The notes: generated by a model from the letters alone, not told the origin. A stretch of 64,000 nt of DNA from Orbaceae bacterium ESL0721 (GCA_029433365.1 JAQTHZ010000002.1:62001-126000); one strand, 5' to 3'; positions 22,197 through 31,976 are shown, counted from the stretch's first letter. A program made the numbers and translations.

Positions 22197-25100
22197 ATGC
22201 TACTTAACCGTAGACAATTCTTCAAGATTTGTGCTGGAGGAATGGCAGGAACAACCGTCGCAACATTAGGATTTGCCCCCAATATAGCACTAGCACAAAC
22301 ACGTCAATATAAGTTATTAAAATCCAAAGAGACCCGTAATAATTGCACCTACTGCTCAGTAGGTTGTGGCATGTTGATTTACAGCCGCGGCGATGGCGCA
22401 AAAAATGCAGAATCCTCAATATTTCACGTCGAAGGTGATCCGGATCATCCAGTAAGTTGTGGCTCACTCTGCCCTAAAGGTGCTGGGGTTGTTGACTATA
22501 TAAAGAGTGACAATCGCGTCCGTTATCCTGAATACCGTGCCCCTGGCTCTGAAAAGTGGCAGCGCATTAGTTGGGATGAAGCCATTGATCGCATTGCCCG
22601 TTTAATGAAAGCTGATCGTGACCAAAATTTTATCGCGAAAAATGATAAAGGTACTACGGTTAACCGTTGGACTACGACTGGCTGGTTAGTCACCTCCGCA
22701 GCCAGTAATGAGACCGGTTGGCTAGCATTTAAAGTTGCGCGAGCAATGGGGATGTTAAGCCTTGAAACACAAGCGCGTGTCTGCCATGGCCCCTCTGTTT
22801 CAAGTTTAGCAGCGACATATGGCCGTGGGGCAATGACAAACAACTGGAATGATATTAAAAATGCCAATGTGATTATTGTCATGGGTGGCAATGCTGCAGA
22901 GGCGCATCCGGTCGGTTTTAAATGGGCAATGGAAGCTAAAATTAATAATGGTGCAGAGCTTATTGCCGTTGATCCCCGTTTTCACCGTACCGCCTCTGTC
23001 GCTGACCTCTATGCGCCAATTCGAGCAGGATCTGACATTGCATTTCTACTTGGCGTTATCAACTATCTAATTACCCATAACGAAGTCAACTTTAACTATT
23101 TGATTGAACAGAGTAATGCAAGTTTACTTGTCCGTGACGATTATGATTTTGATAAAGATAACGGACTATTTAGTGGCTACGATAAACAGACTGAAAAGTA
23201 TGATAAGTCGAGCTGGGCATATCAAACCGACGAGAATGGTTATGCTCTGCGTGATAAAACTTTAACGCATCCAAGAACTGTCTGGAATCTTCTCAAACAG
23301 CATGTTAGCCGTTACACACCTGAAGTTGTTAATAATGTGACAGGTACGCCGATTGATAAATTTCTCCATATCTGTCGATCACTGGCGAGCACAAAAACTA
23401 ATGATCGCGCTGCAACTTTCCTCTATGCTTTAGGCTGGACACAGCACAGTTACGGTACCCAAATTATACGTACCGCTGCAATGATTCAGCTAATTTTGGG
23501 TAATGTTGGTGTAATGGGTGGTGGAATTAATGCACTACGTGGACACTCCAATATTCAAGGTTTGACCGATGTTGGACTCCTCTCAAATCGACTCCCCGCT
23601 TACCTTGATCTGCCTAAAGATTCACAAACCTCTCTCGAACAATATTTAGCTGAAAAAACACCAAAACCACTCGGTCCTAACGAGGTCAACTTTTGGGGGA
23701 ATTACCCGAAATTTTTTGTCAGTTTTATGAAATCAATGTACGGCGATAATGCAACTAAAGAGAATAATTGGGGATTTGATTGGTTACCAAAATGGGATAA
23801 AACCTATGACGTTTTACAATTTAGTGAAATGATGCGTAATGGTGAGGCAAATGGTTTTATCTGTGAAGGCTTTAATCCATTAGCTGCTTTCCCTGATAAA
23901 AACAGTGTTCGTGAGGGATTATCAAAGTTGAAATTCCTTGTCAGTATCGATCCACTCCCAACTGAGACTGCAGAGTTTTGGAAGAATCATGGTGAATCGA
24001 ATGATGTTGATTCAAGTAAAATTCAGACAGAGGTATTTCGCTTACCAGCTAACTGTTTTGCTGAAGAAGAAGGGACTATTGTTAGCTCTGCACGCTGGTT
24101 ACAGTGGCACTGGGCAGCTGCGCGCCCACCTTATGAAGCTAAGAATGACCCCCAAATTATTGCCAGAATATTTTTAAGAATCAAAGAGCTTTATGCTCAA
24201 GAGGGCGGTGCTTACCATGAGCCAATTAACAAGTTAACTTGGGACTATAAAATTCATGATGATCCCTCTGCCGAAGAGTTAGCTAAAGATGCTAATGGTC
24301 GTGCATTAGCTGATTTAACCGATGATAACGGTAATGTGATTGTTAAAAAAGGGCAACAGTTAAGCAGTTTTGCGCAGTTAAAAGCGGACGGAACCACATC
24401 ATCGGGTATCTGGATCTTTTGCGGTGCTTGGACAGAGCAAGGTAACCAGATGGCGCGTCGTGATCCAAGCGATCCATCAGGTCGAGGTATACATGCAGGA
24501 TGGGCTTGGGCATGGCCATTAAATCGACGAATACTCTACAACCGCGCATCTGCTGATGCTAATGGTAAACCACTTGATCCAAATCGACTCTTAGTCGAGT
24601 GGAACGGTACAAATTGGGTCGGTAATGATGTACCAGACTTTACCGCAACTTTATCGCCAGAAAAAGGGTCAGGCGCATTTATAATGAATAGTGATGGAGT
24701 TGGTGGACTCTTCTGCCTTAATCGACTCGTTGATGGTCCATTCCCTGAACATTACGAACCATTTGAAACGCCAATATCAACTAATCCACTGCATCCTAAA
24801 CAGATTACCAACCCAATGACGCGCGTCTTTAAAGACGATTTAGCCCGTTTAGGCCATGCAGATGAGTTCCCTTATGTCGGGACAACATATAGCATTACCG
24901 AACATTTCCACTTCTGGACACAACATGTGTTAATTAACGCCATAATACAGCCTGAACAGTTTGTTGAGTTAAGTGAGAATCTAGCTAATAAGAAAGGGAT
25001 TAAGTTGGGCGATATGGTTAAAGTTAGCTCTAATCGTGGCTATATCAAAGCAAAAGCGGTGATTACCAAACGGCTACCAACATTAACGGTTGATGGTAAA

Positions 25101-25271
25101 GAGATAGAGACAATCGGTGTACCAATAGTTTTTGGCTATACCGGCAAAACGCGCAAAGGATTTTTGATCAATGCATTAACACCAAATTTAGGTGATGCAA
25201 ACTCTCAAACTCCCGAATATAAAGCGTTTTTAGTTAATATCGAAAAAATCTCTAACCCATCAGCTGCGTAA
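22197..25271 (+). CDS. fdoG: formate dehydrogenase-O/N major subunit, Cys form (FdoG)
   Basis: 1024 residues. A twin-arginine signal (NRRQFFK, residues 4-10) exports the folded enzyme. The [4Fe-4S] motif CTYCSVGC near residue 52 and bis-MGD molybdopterin-binding blocks follow. At the active site the sequence is ARVCHGP. Codon 196 (22782-22784) is TGC where E. coli FdnG has UGA-encoded selenocysteine at the same residue number, so the enzyme needs no Sec machinery. It oxidises formate in the periplasm. The gene order fdoG-H-I-fdhE matches the E. coli fdo operon, hence the symbol. Confidence 0.95.
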   Translation: MLLNRRQFFKICAGGMAGTTVATLGFAPNIALAQTRQYKLLKSKETRNNCTYCSVGCGMLIYSRGDGAKNAESSIFHVEGDPDHPVSCGSLCPKGAGVVDYIKSDNRVRYPEYRAPGSEKWQRISWDEAIDRIARLMKADRDQNFIAKNDKGTTVNRWTTTGWLVTSAASNETGWLAFKVARAMGMLSLETQARVCHGPSVSSLAATYGRGAMTNNWNDIKNANVIIVMGGNAAEAHPVGFKWAMEAKINNGAELIAVDPRFHRTASVADLYAPIRAGSDIAFLLGVINYLITHNEVNFNYLIEQSNASLLVRDDYDFDKDNGLFSGYDKQTEKYDKSSWAYQTDENGYALRDKTLTHPRTVWNLLKQHVSRYTPEVVNNVTGTPIDKFLHICRSLASTKTNDRAATFLYALGWTQHSYGTQIIRTAAMIQLILGNVGVMGGGINALRGHSNIQGLTDVGLLSNRLPAYLDLPKDSQTSLEQYLAEKTPKPLGPNEVNFWGNYPKFFVSFMKSMYGDNATKENNWGFDWLPKWDKTYDVLQFSEMMRNGEANGFICEGFNPLAAFPDKNSVREGLSKLKFLVSIDPLPTETAEFWKNHGESNDVDSSKIQTEVFRLPANCFAEEEGTIVSSARWLQWHWAAARPPYEAKNDPQIIARIFLRIKELYAQEGGAYHEPINKLTWDYKIHDDPSAEELAKDANGRALADLTDDNGNVIVKKGQQLSSFAQLKADGTTSSGIWIFCGAWTEQGNQMARRDPSDPSGRGIHAGWAWAWPLNRRILYNRASADANGKPLDPNRLLVEWNGTNWVGNDVPDFTATLSPEKGSGAFIMNSDGVGGLFCLNRLVDGPFPEHYEPFETPISTNPLHPKQITNPMTRVFKDDLARLGHADEFPYVGTTYSITEHFHFWTQHVLINAIIQPEQFVELSENLANKKGIKLGDMVKVSSNRGYIKAKAVITKRLPTLTVDGKEIETIGVPIVFGYTGKTRKGFLINALTPNLGDANSQTPEYKAFLVNIEKISNPSAA

Positions 25272-25286
25272 GTAGGAGGCTAAAAT

Positions 25287-26255
25287 ATGTCATTACAGTC
25301 GCAAGATATTATTCGTCGATCAGCTACTAATGCAATTACGCCCCCTCCGCGTGTGCGTGATTTTCAGCAAGAAGTGGCAAAATTAATTGATGTAACCACC
25401 TGTATTGGTTGCAAAGCGTGTCAAGTTGCATGTAGCGAATGGAACGATCTCCGTGCCGATATTGGTTATAACGTTGGTGTTTATGATAATCCAGCAGATT
25501 TGGAGCCTAAAGCGTGGACGGTGATGCGCTTCTCTGAAGTTGAGGTGGATGGCAAATTTGAGTGGCTCATCCGTAAAGATGGCTGTATGCACTGTGCTGA
25601 TCCAGGCTGTTTAAAAGCTTGTCCATCTGAGGGTGCAATTATTCAATATGCTAATGGTATTGTTGATTTCCAATCCGAACACTGTATCGGTTGTGGCTAC
25701 TGTGTTGCAGGCTGCCCGTTTAATATTCCACGAATCAGTAAAGAGGATAATCGCTCTTACAAATGTACGTTATGTGTCGATCGTGTTGCTGTTGGTCAAG
25801 AACCGGCATGTGTTAAGACTTGCCCAACTGGTGCTATCCATTTTGGCACCAAAGTCGATATGATTCGCCATGCTGAACATCGGATTACGGATCTTAAAAA
25901 ACGAGGCTTTGAACATGCAGGGCTCTATAATCCAGATGGTGTCGGCGGTACACATGTGATGTATGTACTCCACCACGCTGATCAGCCAGAACTCTACCAT
26001 GGATTACCAAAAGATCCGCATATTAGCGAAGTCGTTAAATTCTGGAAAGGGGCATGGAAACCGATCTCAGCAGCAGCTTTTGTTGCAACCTTTGCTGGGC
26101 TACTCTTCCACTATATGGGTGTTGGACCAATTGAGGTAGATGAAGAGGATATTGAAGCAGAAAAAGAGGATGAAAAAAGTGCACGCGCTGCCTTTTTTGC
26201 AAATACAGATATAAAAAATGGAATCTCAACAACAAAGGAGCATCGACATGAATAA
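25287..26255 (+). CDS. fdoH: formate dehydrogenase iron-sulfur subunit (FdoH)
   Basis: 322 residues. Four ferredoxin-type cysteine clusters can be read: [11 protein letters not shown] near 40, [24 protein letters not shown], and CTLCVDR with CVKTC. They carry electrons from FdoG to the membrane. A single C-terminal membrane helix ([17 protein letters not shown]) anchors it, followed by an acidic tail about 20 residues longer than in E. coli. It lies 15 bp after fdoG with GGAGG before the ATG. Confidence 0.95.
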   Translation: MSLQSQDIIRRSATNAITPPPRVRDFQQEVAKLIDVTTCIGCKACQVACSEWNDLRADIGYNVGVYDNPADLEPKAWTVMRFSEVEVDGKFEWLIRKDGCMHCADPGCLKACPSEGAIIQYANGIVDFQSEHCIGCGYCVAGCPFNIPRISKEDNRSYKCTLCVDRVAVGQEPACVKTCPTGAIHFGTKVDMIRHAEHRITDLKKRGFEHAGLYNPDGVGGTHVMYVLHHADQPELYHGLPKDPHISEVVKFWKGAWKPISAAAFVATFAGLLFHYMGVGPIEVDEEDIEAEKEDEKSARAAFFANTDIKNGISTTKEHRHE

Positions 26256-26931
26256 GAGTGAGCTCATTTTAAGAACTCCACTGATTATCCGGTTTTGTCA
26301 CTGGGTAATGGTCTGTCTATTTATTTTGACTGCACTATCAGGTCTATCGCTCTTTTTCCCATCTATTAAACTGTTTGGACTTTTTTTAGGTACACCGCAG
26401 TTAGTTAGGGCGTTACACCCATTTTTAGGGTGTGTTGTCTTCGTTTTACTCATGTATATGTTTGCGCGTCTTGTTGCCCATAATATCCCTAGCCGAGCTG
26501 ACATTTTATGGATTAAGAATATAAAAGAGGTTCTTAAAGGTAATGAGGGTGGCATGCCAATTGGGAAATATAATGTAGGTCAGAAGTTCCTATTCTGGTG
26601 CATCATGAGTTTAATCACAGTACTATTTATAACGGGATTAATTATGTGGCGACGCTATTTTGCCGACTATTTCCCGATTGAAGTTGTACGAATTGCCATT
26701 TTTTTCCATTCGCTTGCTGCTATTGGATTAGTTCTGCTCGCCATCGGTCATGCCTATATGGCAATCTGGGTTAAAGGATCGATAAAAGGGATGATAACTG
26801 GTTACGTATCACGCGCATGGGCAAGGAAAAATCACTCATTATGGTACCAAAAAGAGATGCAAAAAAAGTTTAAGCAAGAGGTGTTACAAAACAGGTCAGC
26901 CAAAACTGAGCCTAAAACAGAACTGAAATAG
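26248..26931 (+). CDS. fdoI: formate dehydrogenase cytochrome b556 subunit (FdoI)
   Basis: 227 residues from the ATG at 26248, chosen because AAGGAG lies 7 nt upstream; it overlaps the fdoH stop by 8 bp (ATGAATAA), implying coupling. Four hydrophobic segments and conserved histidines (RFCHW near the N-terminus, HPFLG, FHSLAA, GHAYM) fit the di-heme b-type gamma subunit. It takes electrons from FdoH and reduces quinone at the cytoplasmic side. A longer frame to 26218 exists but lacks a ribosome-binding site. Confidence 0.93.
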   Translation: MNKSELILRTPLIIRFCHWVMVCLFILTALSGLSLFFPSIKLFGLFLGTPQLVRALHPFLGCVVFVLLMYMFARLVAHNIPSRADILWIKNIKEVLKGNEGGMPIGKYNVGQKFLFWCIMSLITVLFITGLIMWRRYFADYFPIEVVRIAIFFHSLAAIGLVLLAIGHAYMAIWVKGSIKGMITGYVSRAWARKNHSLWYQKEMQKKFKQEVLQNRSAKTEPKTELK

Positions 26932-26967
26932 TGAATTAAATCCTAAAAGGTAAAGAGAGTAACAAAA

Positions 26968-27891
26968 ATGAGTATACAGATTCTTCCACAAATAGCACTT
27001 GAAGAGCAGAGTCAATCGCATATTGTCAGATCGATTCCGTTACTATTTTATCCAATGCCAAATGTACTTTATACTCATCGTCAAGAGCGATTAAAGGAGC
27101 TTTCGAAAGATAGTCCATTTGGTGATTATCTACTCTTTTGTGCTGAGATTGTGAAAGAGCAGTTAGCGCTGCTAAAACAAGATCCCATAAAAGTGGATCT
27201 ATCCAATATACTCAACGCCAATTCGCACACTGCACCATTAGCGCTTGCTAACTATCCACTCTCTAAAAAATGGCAGGAGTATCTCCAAAAGATACTGGCT
27301 GCATTACCTAAAATGACACCAGAAATTGCGCATTTAATTAATACCCTAAAGCAAAATAGCTCTGAAACCCTGCAAGAGAAAGCAGAGCTACTATTAAACG
27401 GCAAATTTAACCAAGTCGAGAGCAATGAATCACTCTTCATCTGGGCAGCGCTCTCCCTCTATTACACCCAACTTGCTAGCCAACTAAAAGGCAAAGCCTA
27501 CGCTGAAAATAGTGAAGAAGATTGGTTCTGCCCAGTATGTAACAGTTTACCTGTCGCAAGTACTATCCAGATTGGTAACAATGTCGGATTACGATATCTG
27601 CACTGCAGCCTATGCGAAAGTGAATGGTACATGCCACGCGTAAAATGTACCAACTGTGATGATCTGCAACATATTCACTACTTCTCATTAGATGAAGAGC
27701 GCGCACCAACAGAGGCAGAGTGTTGTGATAGTTGCCACAGCTACCTTAAAATCTTCAATCAAGAGCTCGCACCAAGGCTTGATGTAATGGCAGATGATAT
27801 TGCCACGTTGATGTTAGATATGAAAACAGAAGAGGAGAACTTCTCAAAAAGCGGACTCAACCCATATCTATTCGCACAAAAGATGGATTAA
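26968..27891 (+). CDS. fdhE: formate dehydrogenase accessory protein (FdhE)
   Basis: 307 residues. The C-terminal half has the rubredoxin-like metal-binding CXXC pairs of FdhE: CPVCNSLP, CSLCESEW, CTNCDD and CDSCHSY. FdhE is a cytoplasmic maturation factor that binds the catalytic subunit before Tat export. It follows fdoI by 36 bp, as fdhE follows fdoGHI in E. coli. A copy of the 14-bp motif begins 4 bp after its stop codon. Confidence 0.93.
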   Translation: MSIQILPQIALEEQSQSHIVRSIPLLFYPMPNVLYTHRQERLKELSKDSPFGDYLLFCAEIVKEQLALLKQDPIKVDLSNILNANSHTAPLALANYPLSKKWQEYLQKILAALPKMTPEIAHLINTLKQNSSETLQEKAELLLNGKFNQVESNESLFIWAALSLYYTQLASQLKGKAYAENSEEDWFCPVCNSLPVASTIQIGNNVGLRYLHCSLCESEWYMPRVKCTNCDDLQHIHYFSLDEERAPTEAECCDSCHSYLKIFNQELAPRLDVMADDIATLMLDMKTEEENFSKSGLNPYLFAQKMD

Positions 27892-27894
27892 GGG

Positions 27895-27908
27895 ATGTTT
27901 TAGGGTTA
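27895..27908 (+). repeat. dispersed 14-bp motif, exact copy
   Basis: Exact ATGTTTTAGGGTTA 4 bp after the fdhE stop. It is immediately followed by a perfect 12-bp inverted repeat, GTGATAATAAAT (27909-27920) and ATTTATTATCAC (27938-27949). Confidence 0.85.
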
Positions 27909-27949
27909 GTGATAATAAATTGAGTAATATAATGTAGATTTATTATCAC
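27909..27949. repeat. 12-bp perfect inverted repeat after fdhE
   Basis: GTGATAATAAAT and ATTTATTATCAC around a 17-nt loop. There is no T-tract behind it, so it looks more like an mRNA 3'-end stem than a classical terminator. Confidence 0.55.
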
Positions 27950-28052
27950 CGACTATAAAGATAATTGATATTAAAATTAAGTGATATTAAAGTTAAATCC
28001 AATATCAATAAAACCCTCTTTAACGCATTGTTTTTATTTGCTTAATAAGTTG

Positions 28053-28096
28053 TTAACCCTAAAACATTTTATGCTGCTTAAATGTTTTAGGGTTAA
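28053..28096. repeat. inverted pair of the 14-bp motif, 17-bp perfect arms
   Basis: TTAACCCTAAAACATTT (28053-28069) and AAATGTTTTAGGGTTAA (28080-28096) are exact reverse complements around a 10-nt loop (TATGCTGCTT). Each arm holds one exact motif copy. It lies between convergent fdhE and the secreted-protein gene. Confidence 0.95.
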
Positions 28097-28231
28097 GTAG
28101 TTATAAATTGGTTAATTTGCTTACTAAGCAGTTAGTGAAAAACAGCCGTGATTAATCTGTCAAATCTATCAACGGCTGCATTGTTTCTTAAGAAGATAAT
28201 AATCAAACCCCGCTAATCAAAGCAGGGTCTT

Positions 28232-28256
28232 AAAAAAGCGCGGCGGCTGGCGCCGG
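28232..28256 (-). terminator. intrinsic terminator for the secreted-protein gene
   Basis: On the minus strand CGGCG, loop CCAGC, CGCCG, then CGC and six T residues. It is 36 bp beyond the stop of the leftward gene and GC-rich against an AT-rich background. Confidence 0.65.
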
Positions 28257-28267
28257 TGAGTTTAAGG

Positions 28268-28289
28268 CTTGCTACGCGTAGCGGGCAAG
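28268..28289. repeat. GC-rich palindromic element just after the secreted-protein stop
   Basis: CTTGC and GCAAG (28268-28272, 28285-28289) enclose the perfect palindrome GCTACGCGTAGC (28271-28282). It begins 2 bp beyond the stop codon of the leftward gene. A second GC-rich imperfect hairpin (CTTGCCGCC near 29669, GGCGCAGACAAG near 29684) lies in the signal-peptide part of the same gene. Confidence 0.6.
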
Positions 28290-28291
28290 GT

Positions 28292-29737
28292 CTAAAGGCT
28301 AACGCAAGCGAAACGACCGTTCGTAATGCTCGTGTTGTACCAATGGACGTAGCCATTGTACGAATTGACAACATACTGAAGAGAAGAGCTCAAGCTCTCA
28401 ACCGCCCAGTAGTAATAATAGGGGGAGAAGTCGCTACTGGTGTAGTAGCTAGTATAGGTGTATCCCCACTCAGCAAACAGTCCACCACCAATTCGCCGTT
28501 GGTAGTTATTAGGTTGACCTGCAAGTCCTCCTGTCCAAGCATTACTATTACCATTAGCATTGGTATACTCTCTGACATTTGGTATCCGATATTGATTACC
28601 GTAACGGTTAGAACAGTAATCAGCTTTATAACCACCACCATTACCTTGCGTTGCAATAAACCATCTGTTTATGGTAAAGCTATAAAGTTTGTTAGTTTTC
28701 GCTTTATCTGAGTAGAGGGTAAAAGTGGTGGGTACAGCGGTAGTTGCGTTATTAGTATTGTACCTTGGTCCAGTTAACATGATTTTAGCAATGTTGGTAA
28801 TATTGCTACTACTACCACCATTACTAATGGCAATATCAATACCAGAATCAGCAGGCATCTTATCGTAACTCACATTCTGCCAAATATCACCAGCAACAGT
28901 TAAGTTAAAAAATAACCCATGCGCACCCATAGTTGGAAAGTTGGCAGAAGGTGTATTGAGATTTTGTAGCTTGAATCCTTTTTTATTATCCCACTGGCTG
29001 GCGGGACCAGCATAACTGCTACTATCGCTACCACTGTATGTTAAATTAGGCTGTGCATAGCAGGCATAGGGTTTAGTTATTTTAGGTTTAATATAGTAGG
29101 TTGCTGTTGTAGTAGGAAAGGTAATCGCATTAGGGGAGCCATATTGCGTCTTTAAGGTACCGGCACTGTTGCTGAAAGTGATTTTATAGTATGCCACACA
29201 GGCAGTTAATCTATCATCACGTTTAACTGTTCCACCGTCTGCATCAGTTATCTGCATGGTCAACGTGCCGGTGGCAGTAATGCCGCCAGTACCTACACCA
29301 TCACCATCATCATCACCCCAATAGTTGTTAGGTTCAGCAATTAGTTCGTTTAAGGTGATAAAGGTTTTATCAATCGGCATAAACATCTGCACATCTGCCA
29401 GTGTTTGCCCTTCGACCGGTAGCTCGATTGGGTTTGTTGGGGTTGATTCGTTATTATCAAGATTATAGACCCGACCATCTGATAGCGTGATGCTTAATAA
29501 TTTGCTGGTATCGCCCTCTTTCGTGATGCCACCATCAAAAGTGAAATAGGGGGCGGTGCCAATAATGGTGCTTTTTGTGGATGCGGTTGTCATTGCAGCA
29601 GAGGCAGGGAAAACGGTTAAAAGTGGGAGAGAGAATAGGCTTAAAACAGATTGAGTGAGGATATTTTTTAAGCGCTTGCCGCCTAACAGGCGCAGACAAG
29701 GCTTTTGGTGTGTATATTTATTGTCGTTGCGTGGCAT
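28292..29737 (-). CDS. secreted protein with DUF1566/lectin-fold-like C-terminus
   Basis: 481 residues from the ATG at 29737 (AGGGAG about 9 nt upstream; a longer frame to 29791 lacks such a site). A long N-terminus of about 47 residues with a basic part and the hydrophobic LFSLPLLTVFPASA looks like an extended signal peptide. The middle is Thr/Ser/Asn-rich and beta-like, with a DDDGDGVG acidic loop near 140. The last 110 residues (YRIPNVREY, then YYYYWAVES, YNGYVHWYN, GRFACVSL) resemble the DUF1566/Lcl C-type-lectin-like fold. Codons in the Tyr/Ser/Thr/Asp-rich part mostly end in C, unlike the rest of the gene. Function unknown; possibly a surface binder. Confidence 0.65.
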   Translation of the reverse strand: MPRNDNKYTHQKPCLRLLGGKRLKNILTQSVLSLFSLPLLTVFPASAAMTTASTKSTIIGTAPYFTFDGGITKEGDTSKLLSITLSDGRVYNLDNNESTPTNPIELPVEGQTLADVQMFMPIDKTFITLNELIAEPNNYWGDDDGDGVGTGGITATGTLTMQITDADGGTVKRDDRLTACVAYYKITFSNSAGTLKTQYGSPNAITFPTTTATYYIKPKITKPYACYAQPNLTYSGSDSSSYAGPASQWDNKKGFKLQNLNTPSANFPTMGAHGLFFNLTVAGDIWQNVSYDKMPADSGIDIAISNGGSSSNITNIAKIMLTGPRYNTNNATTAVPTTFTLYSDKAKTNKLYSFTINRWFIATQGNGGGYKADYCSNRYGNQYRIPNVREYTNANGNSNAWTGGLAGQPNNYQRRIGGGLFAEWGYTYTSYYTSSDFSPYYYYWAVESLSSSLQYVVNSYNGYVHWYNTSITNGRFACVSL

Positions 29738-29892
29738 TCTAGAAATCTCCCTATTTCCTGTCAATATTTTTGTTATTTTTTTGTGTCGCAAATTCTATCA
29801 TTACTCCCTATATCTTTTTCATTTTTCTATTAGTTTTTTTGTAAAGAATTGTAAAGATAAAAATAGTCTGCCAATTACCATATACTTATCAT

Positions 29893-29935
29893 CAACCCTA
29901 AAACATCAAAAACTAAAAATTTGTTTTAGGGATTG
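29893..29935. repeat. inverted pair of 14-bp motif near-copies
   Basis: Arms CAACCCTAAAACA and TGTTTTAGGGATTG face each other around a 16-nt AT-rich loop. It is the only motif site found 5' of both neighbouring genes. Confidence 0.7.
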
Positions 29936-30130
29936 AGTTGTTTTAATCAATATTATTAACAATAAGTTAATATTTTTTGGTTGGATAGTGATGTTTTTGC
30001 TGTTAATTATGTAATATTTTGGCTTTTGGTTATCAAGATTAATTATGGAATTTTAATGTTGATATCGGTTGGAATTTGCCATGCTGCGTAACTACTCAAT
30101 GAATAACCGTTTGCTACTTTGCAAGACACC

Positions 30131-30159
30131 TTGAATGCCACTGGGGATAGTTATATTAT
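30131..30159 (+). promoter_or_regulatory. probable pgi promoter
   Basis: TTGAAT (30131-30136), 17-bp spacer and TATTAT (30154-30159), about 50 bp upstream of the pgi ATG. AAGGAA lies 7 nt before the start codon. Confidence 0.5.
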
Positions 30160-30210
30160 GGCGGGATTATTTTCTTTTCTATTTTATTTCAATTTGTTCA
30201 AGGAATCTTT

Positions 30211-31878
30211 ATGTTAAAGTCAATAAATCCAACCACAACCACTGCTTGGCAGGCATTAGAGAAAAGTTATGCTGAGTGTAAAGATAAGAGTATTGCTCAG
30301 ATTTTAAAAGATGAGCCTGCCCGTGCTGAAAAGCTTACTCTCAATTTTGAAGATCAGTTTATTGCCGATTTTTCGAAAAATCGCATTACGCAAGAGACGT
30401 TAAACCTCTTCTATCAACTGGCAGAAGAGTGTGATTTAAAAGGTGCGACAAAAGCGATGTATAGTGGCGAGAAGATTAATCGTACTGAAGATCGCGCTGT
30501 GTTACATGTCGCCTTACGTAACCTCTCAAATACCCCAATCTATGTTGACGGTAAAAACGTGATGGATGAGGTGAATAGCGTGCTGGCTAAGATGGAGAGT
30601 TTTAGTCAAAAAGTGATTAGTGGTGAGTGGAAGGGGTATACCGGTAAAGCGATTACTGATGTGGTAAATATCGGTATTGGGGGATCAGATCTTGGGCCAG
30701 TTATGATCACTGAAGCGTTAAGACCGTATAAAAATCACCTCAATATGCATTTTATCTCTAATATTGATGGAACACATCTGGTTGAAAATCTGCGTGGGCT
30801 TAATCCTGAAACAACGCTCTTTTTAGTCGCTTCAAAAACATTTACTACCCAAGAGACTATGACCAATGCCCATAGTGCCCGTAACTGGTTGCTTGATGCG
30901 GTAAAGGTCGATTTTGCTGATGCAACAAGTGCCGTTGCAAAACATTTTGTAGCGATCTCAACCAATACTAAAGAGGTTGAGAAGTTTGGTATCGATAAAG
31001 AGAATATGTTTGTATTTTGGGATTGGGTCGGTGGACGTTACTCATCTTGGTCGGCGGTTGGACTCTCTATCGTGTTATCGATCGGTTTTGAGAATTTTAA
31101 ACAATTTTTAGCTGGCGCCCATGCGATGGATAACCATTTTAAAAATAGTCCGCTTGAAGAAAATATTCCAGCTAACTTAGCTTTAATCGGTCTTTGGTAT
31201 AATAACTTTTTTGGTGCCGAAACTGAGGCTATTTTACCTTATGATCAATATATGCACCGTTTTGCTGCCTATTTTCAACAGGGTGATATGGAGTCAAATG
31301 GTAAAAGTGTTGATCGTAATGGTAATAGAACAACTTACTCAACAGGACCGATTATTTGGGGTGAACCCGGCACCAATGGTCAACACGCTTTTTATCAGTT
31401 AATCCATCAAGGTACTAAGTTAATTCCGTGTGATTTTATTGCGCCAGCAATTAGCCATAATCCAGTTGGTGATCACCACCAAAAATTGCTCTCTAACTTT
31501 TTTGCGCAGACCGAAGCGTTAGCATTTGGTAAAACTGCTGAGCAAGTTGCGCAGGAGTTTATGGCTGCTGGTAAAAATCTGGATGAGGTGAAGGAGATTA
31601 TTCCATTCAAAGTATTTGCTGGTAATAGACCGACTAACTCGATTTTAGTGAAGGAGATCACCCCATATACATTAGGCGCATTGATTGCGATGTATGAACA
31701 TAAGATCTTTACGCAGGGTGTGATTTTGAATATCTTCAGTTTTGATCAGTGGGGAGTTGAGTTAGGTAAACAGTTAGCAGGGCGTATTTTGCCAGAACTT
31801 GCCGATGATAAACCGGTAACATCACATGATGAGTCAACCAATAATCTTATCAATCAATATAAAAAATGGCGTAGATAA
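30211..31878 (+). CDS. pgi: glucose-6-phosphate isomerase (Pgi)
   Basis: 555 residues (E. coli 549). The family signatures are present: [14 protein letters not shown] near residue 153, [16 protein letters not shown] near 270, and the catalytic block [19 protein letters not shown] near 382-400. It interconverts glucose-6-phosphate and fructose-6-phosphate in the cytosol. It stands alone, with its own promoter and a shared terminator facing crr. Confidence 0.98.
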   Translation: MLKSINPTTTTAWQALEKSYAECKDKSIAQILKDEPARAEKLTLNFEDQFIADFSKNRITQETLNLFYQLAEECDLKGATKAMYSGEKINRTEDRAVLHVALRNLSNTPIYVDGKNVMDEVNSVLAKMESFSQKVISGEWKGYTGKAITDVVNIGIGGSDLGPVMITEALRPYKNHLNMHFISNIDGTHLVENLRGLNPETTLFLVASKTFTTQETMTNAHSARNWLLDAVKVDFADATSAVAKHFVAISTNTKEVEKFGIDKENMFVFWDWVGGRYSSWSAVGLSIVLSIGFENFKQFLAGAHAMDNHFKNSPLEENIPANLALIGLWYNNFFGAETEAILPYDQYMHRFAAYFQQGDMESNGKSVDRNGNRTTYSTGPIIWGEPGTNGQHAFYQLIHQGTKLIPCDFIAPAISHNPVGDHHQKLLSNFFAQTEALAFGKTAEQVAQEFMAAGKNLDEVKEIIPFKVFAGNRPTNSILVKEITPYTLGALIAMYEHKIFTQGVILNIFSFDQWGVELGKQLAGRILPELADDKPVTSHDESTNNLINQYKKWRR

Positions 31879-31946
31879 TGATTAATAGTTAATAATTAAT
31901 TATTAAAAGTTAAGTAGTAATTGATAAATAACTTTATCAGCCACAT

Positions 31947-31976
31947 AAAAAAACTCACCATCTGGTGAGTTTTTTA
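31947..31976. terminator. bidirectional terminator between pgi and crr
   Basis: AACTCACCA (31952-31960), loop TC, TGGTGAGTT (31963-31971). It is flanked by an A-run on the left and T-run on the right, so it can stop transcription from both convergent genes. Confidence 0.92.

Larger units (their letters stand above)
29738..30210. other. gap between divergent secreted-protein gene and pgi
   Basis: 473 bp without a gene. It contains an inverted pair of motif near-copies, CAACCCTAAAACAT (29893-29906) and TGTTTTAGGGATTG (29922-29935), which could form a 13-14 bp stem. It also holds the probable pgi promoter. The rest is AT-rich with no recognised site. Confidence 0.55.

Noticed and set aside
28256-28711. 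Plus-strand open frame of 151 codons opposite the secreted-protein gene
   Set aside because: It is the antisense shadow of a gene with a good signal peptide and ribosome-binding site. Its own composition is low-complexity and it starts inside a terminator hairpin.
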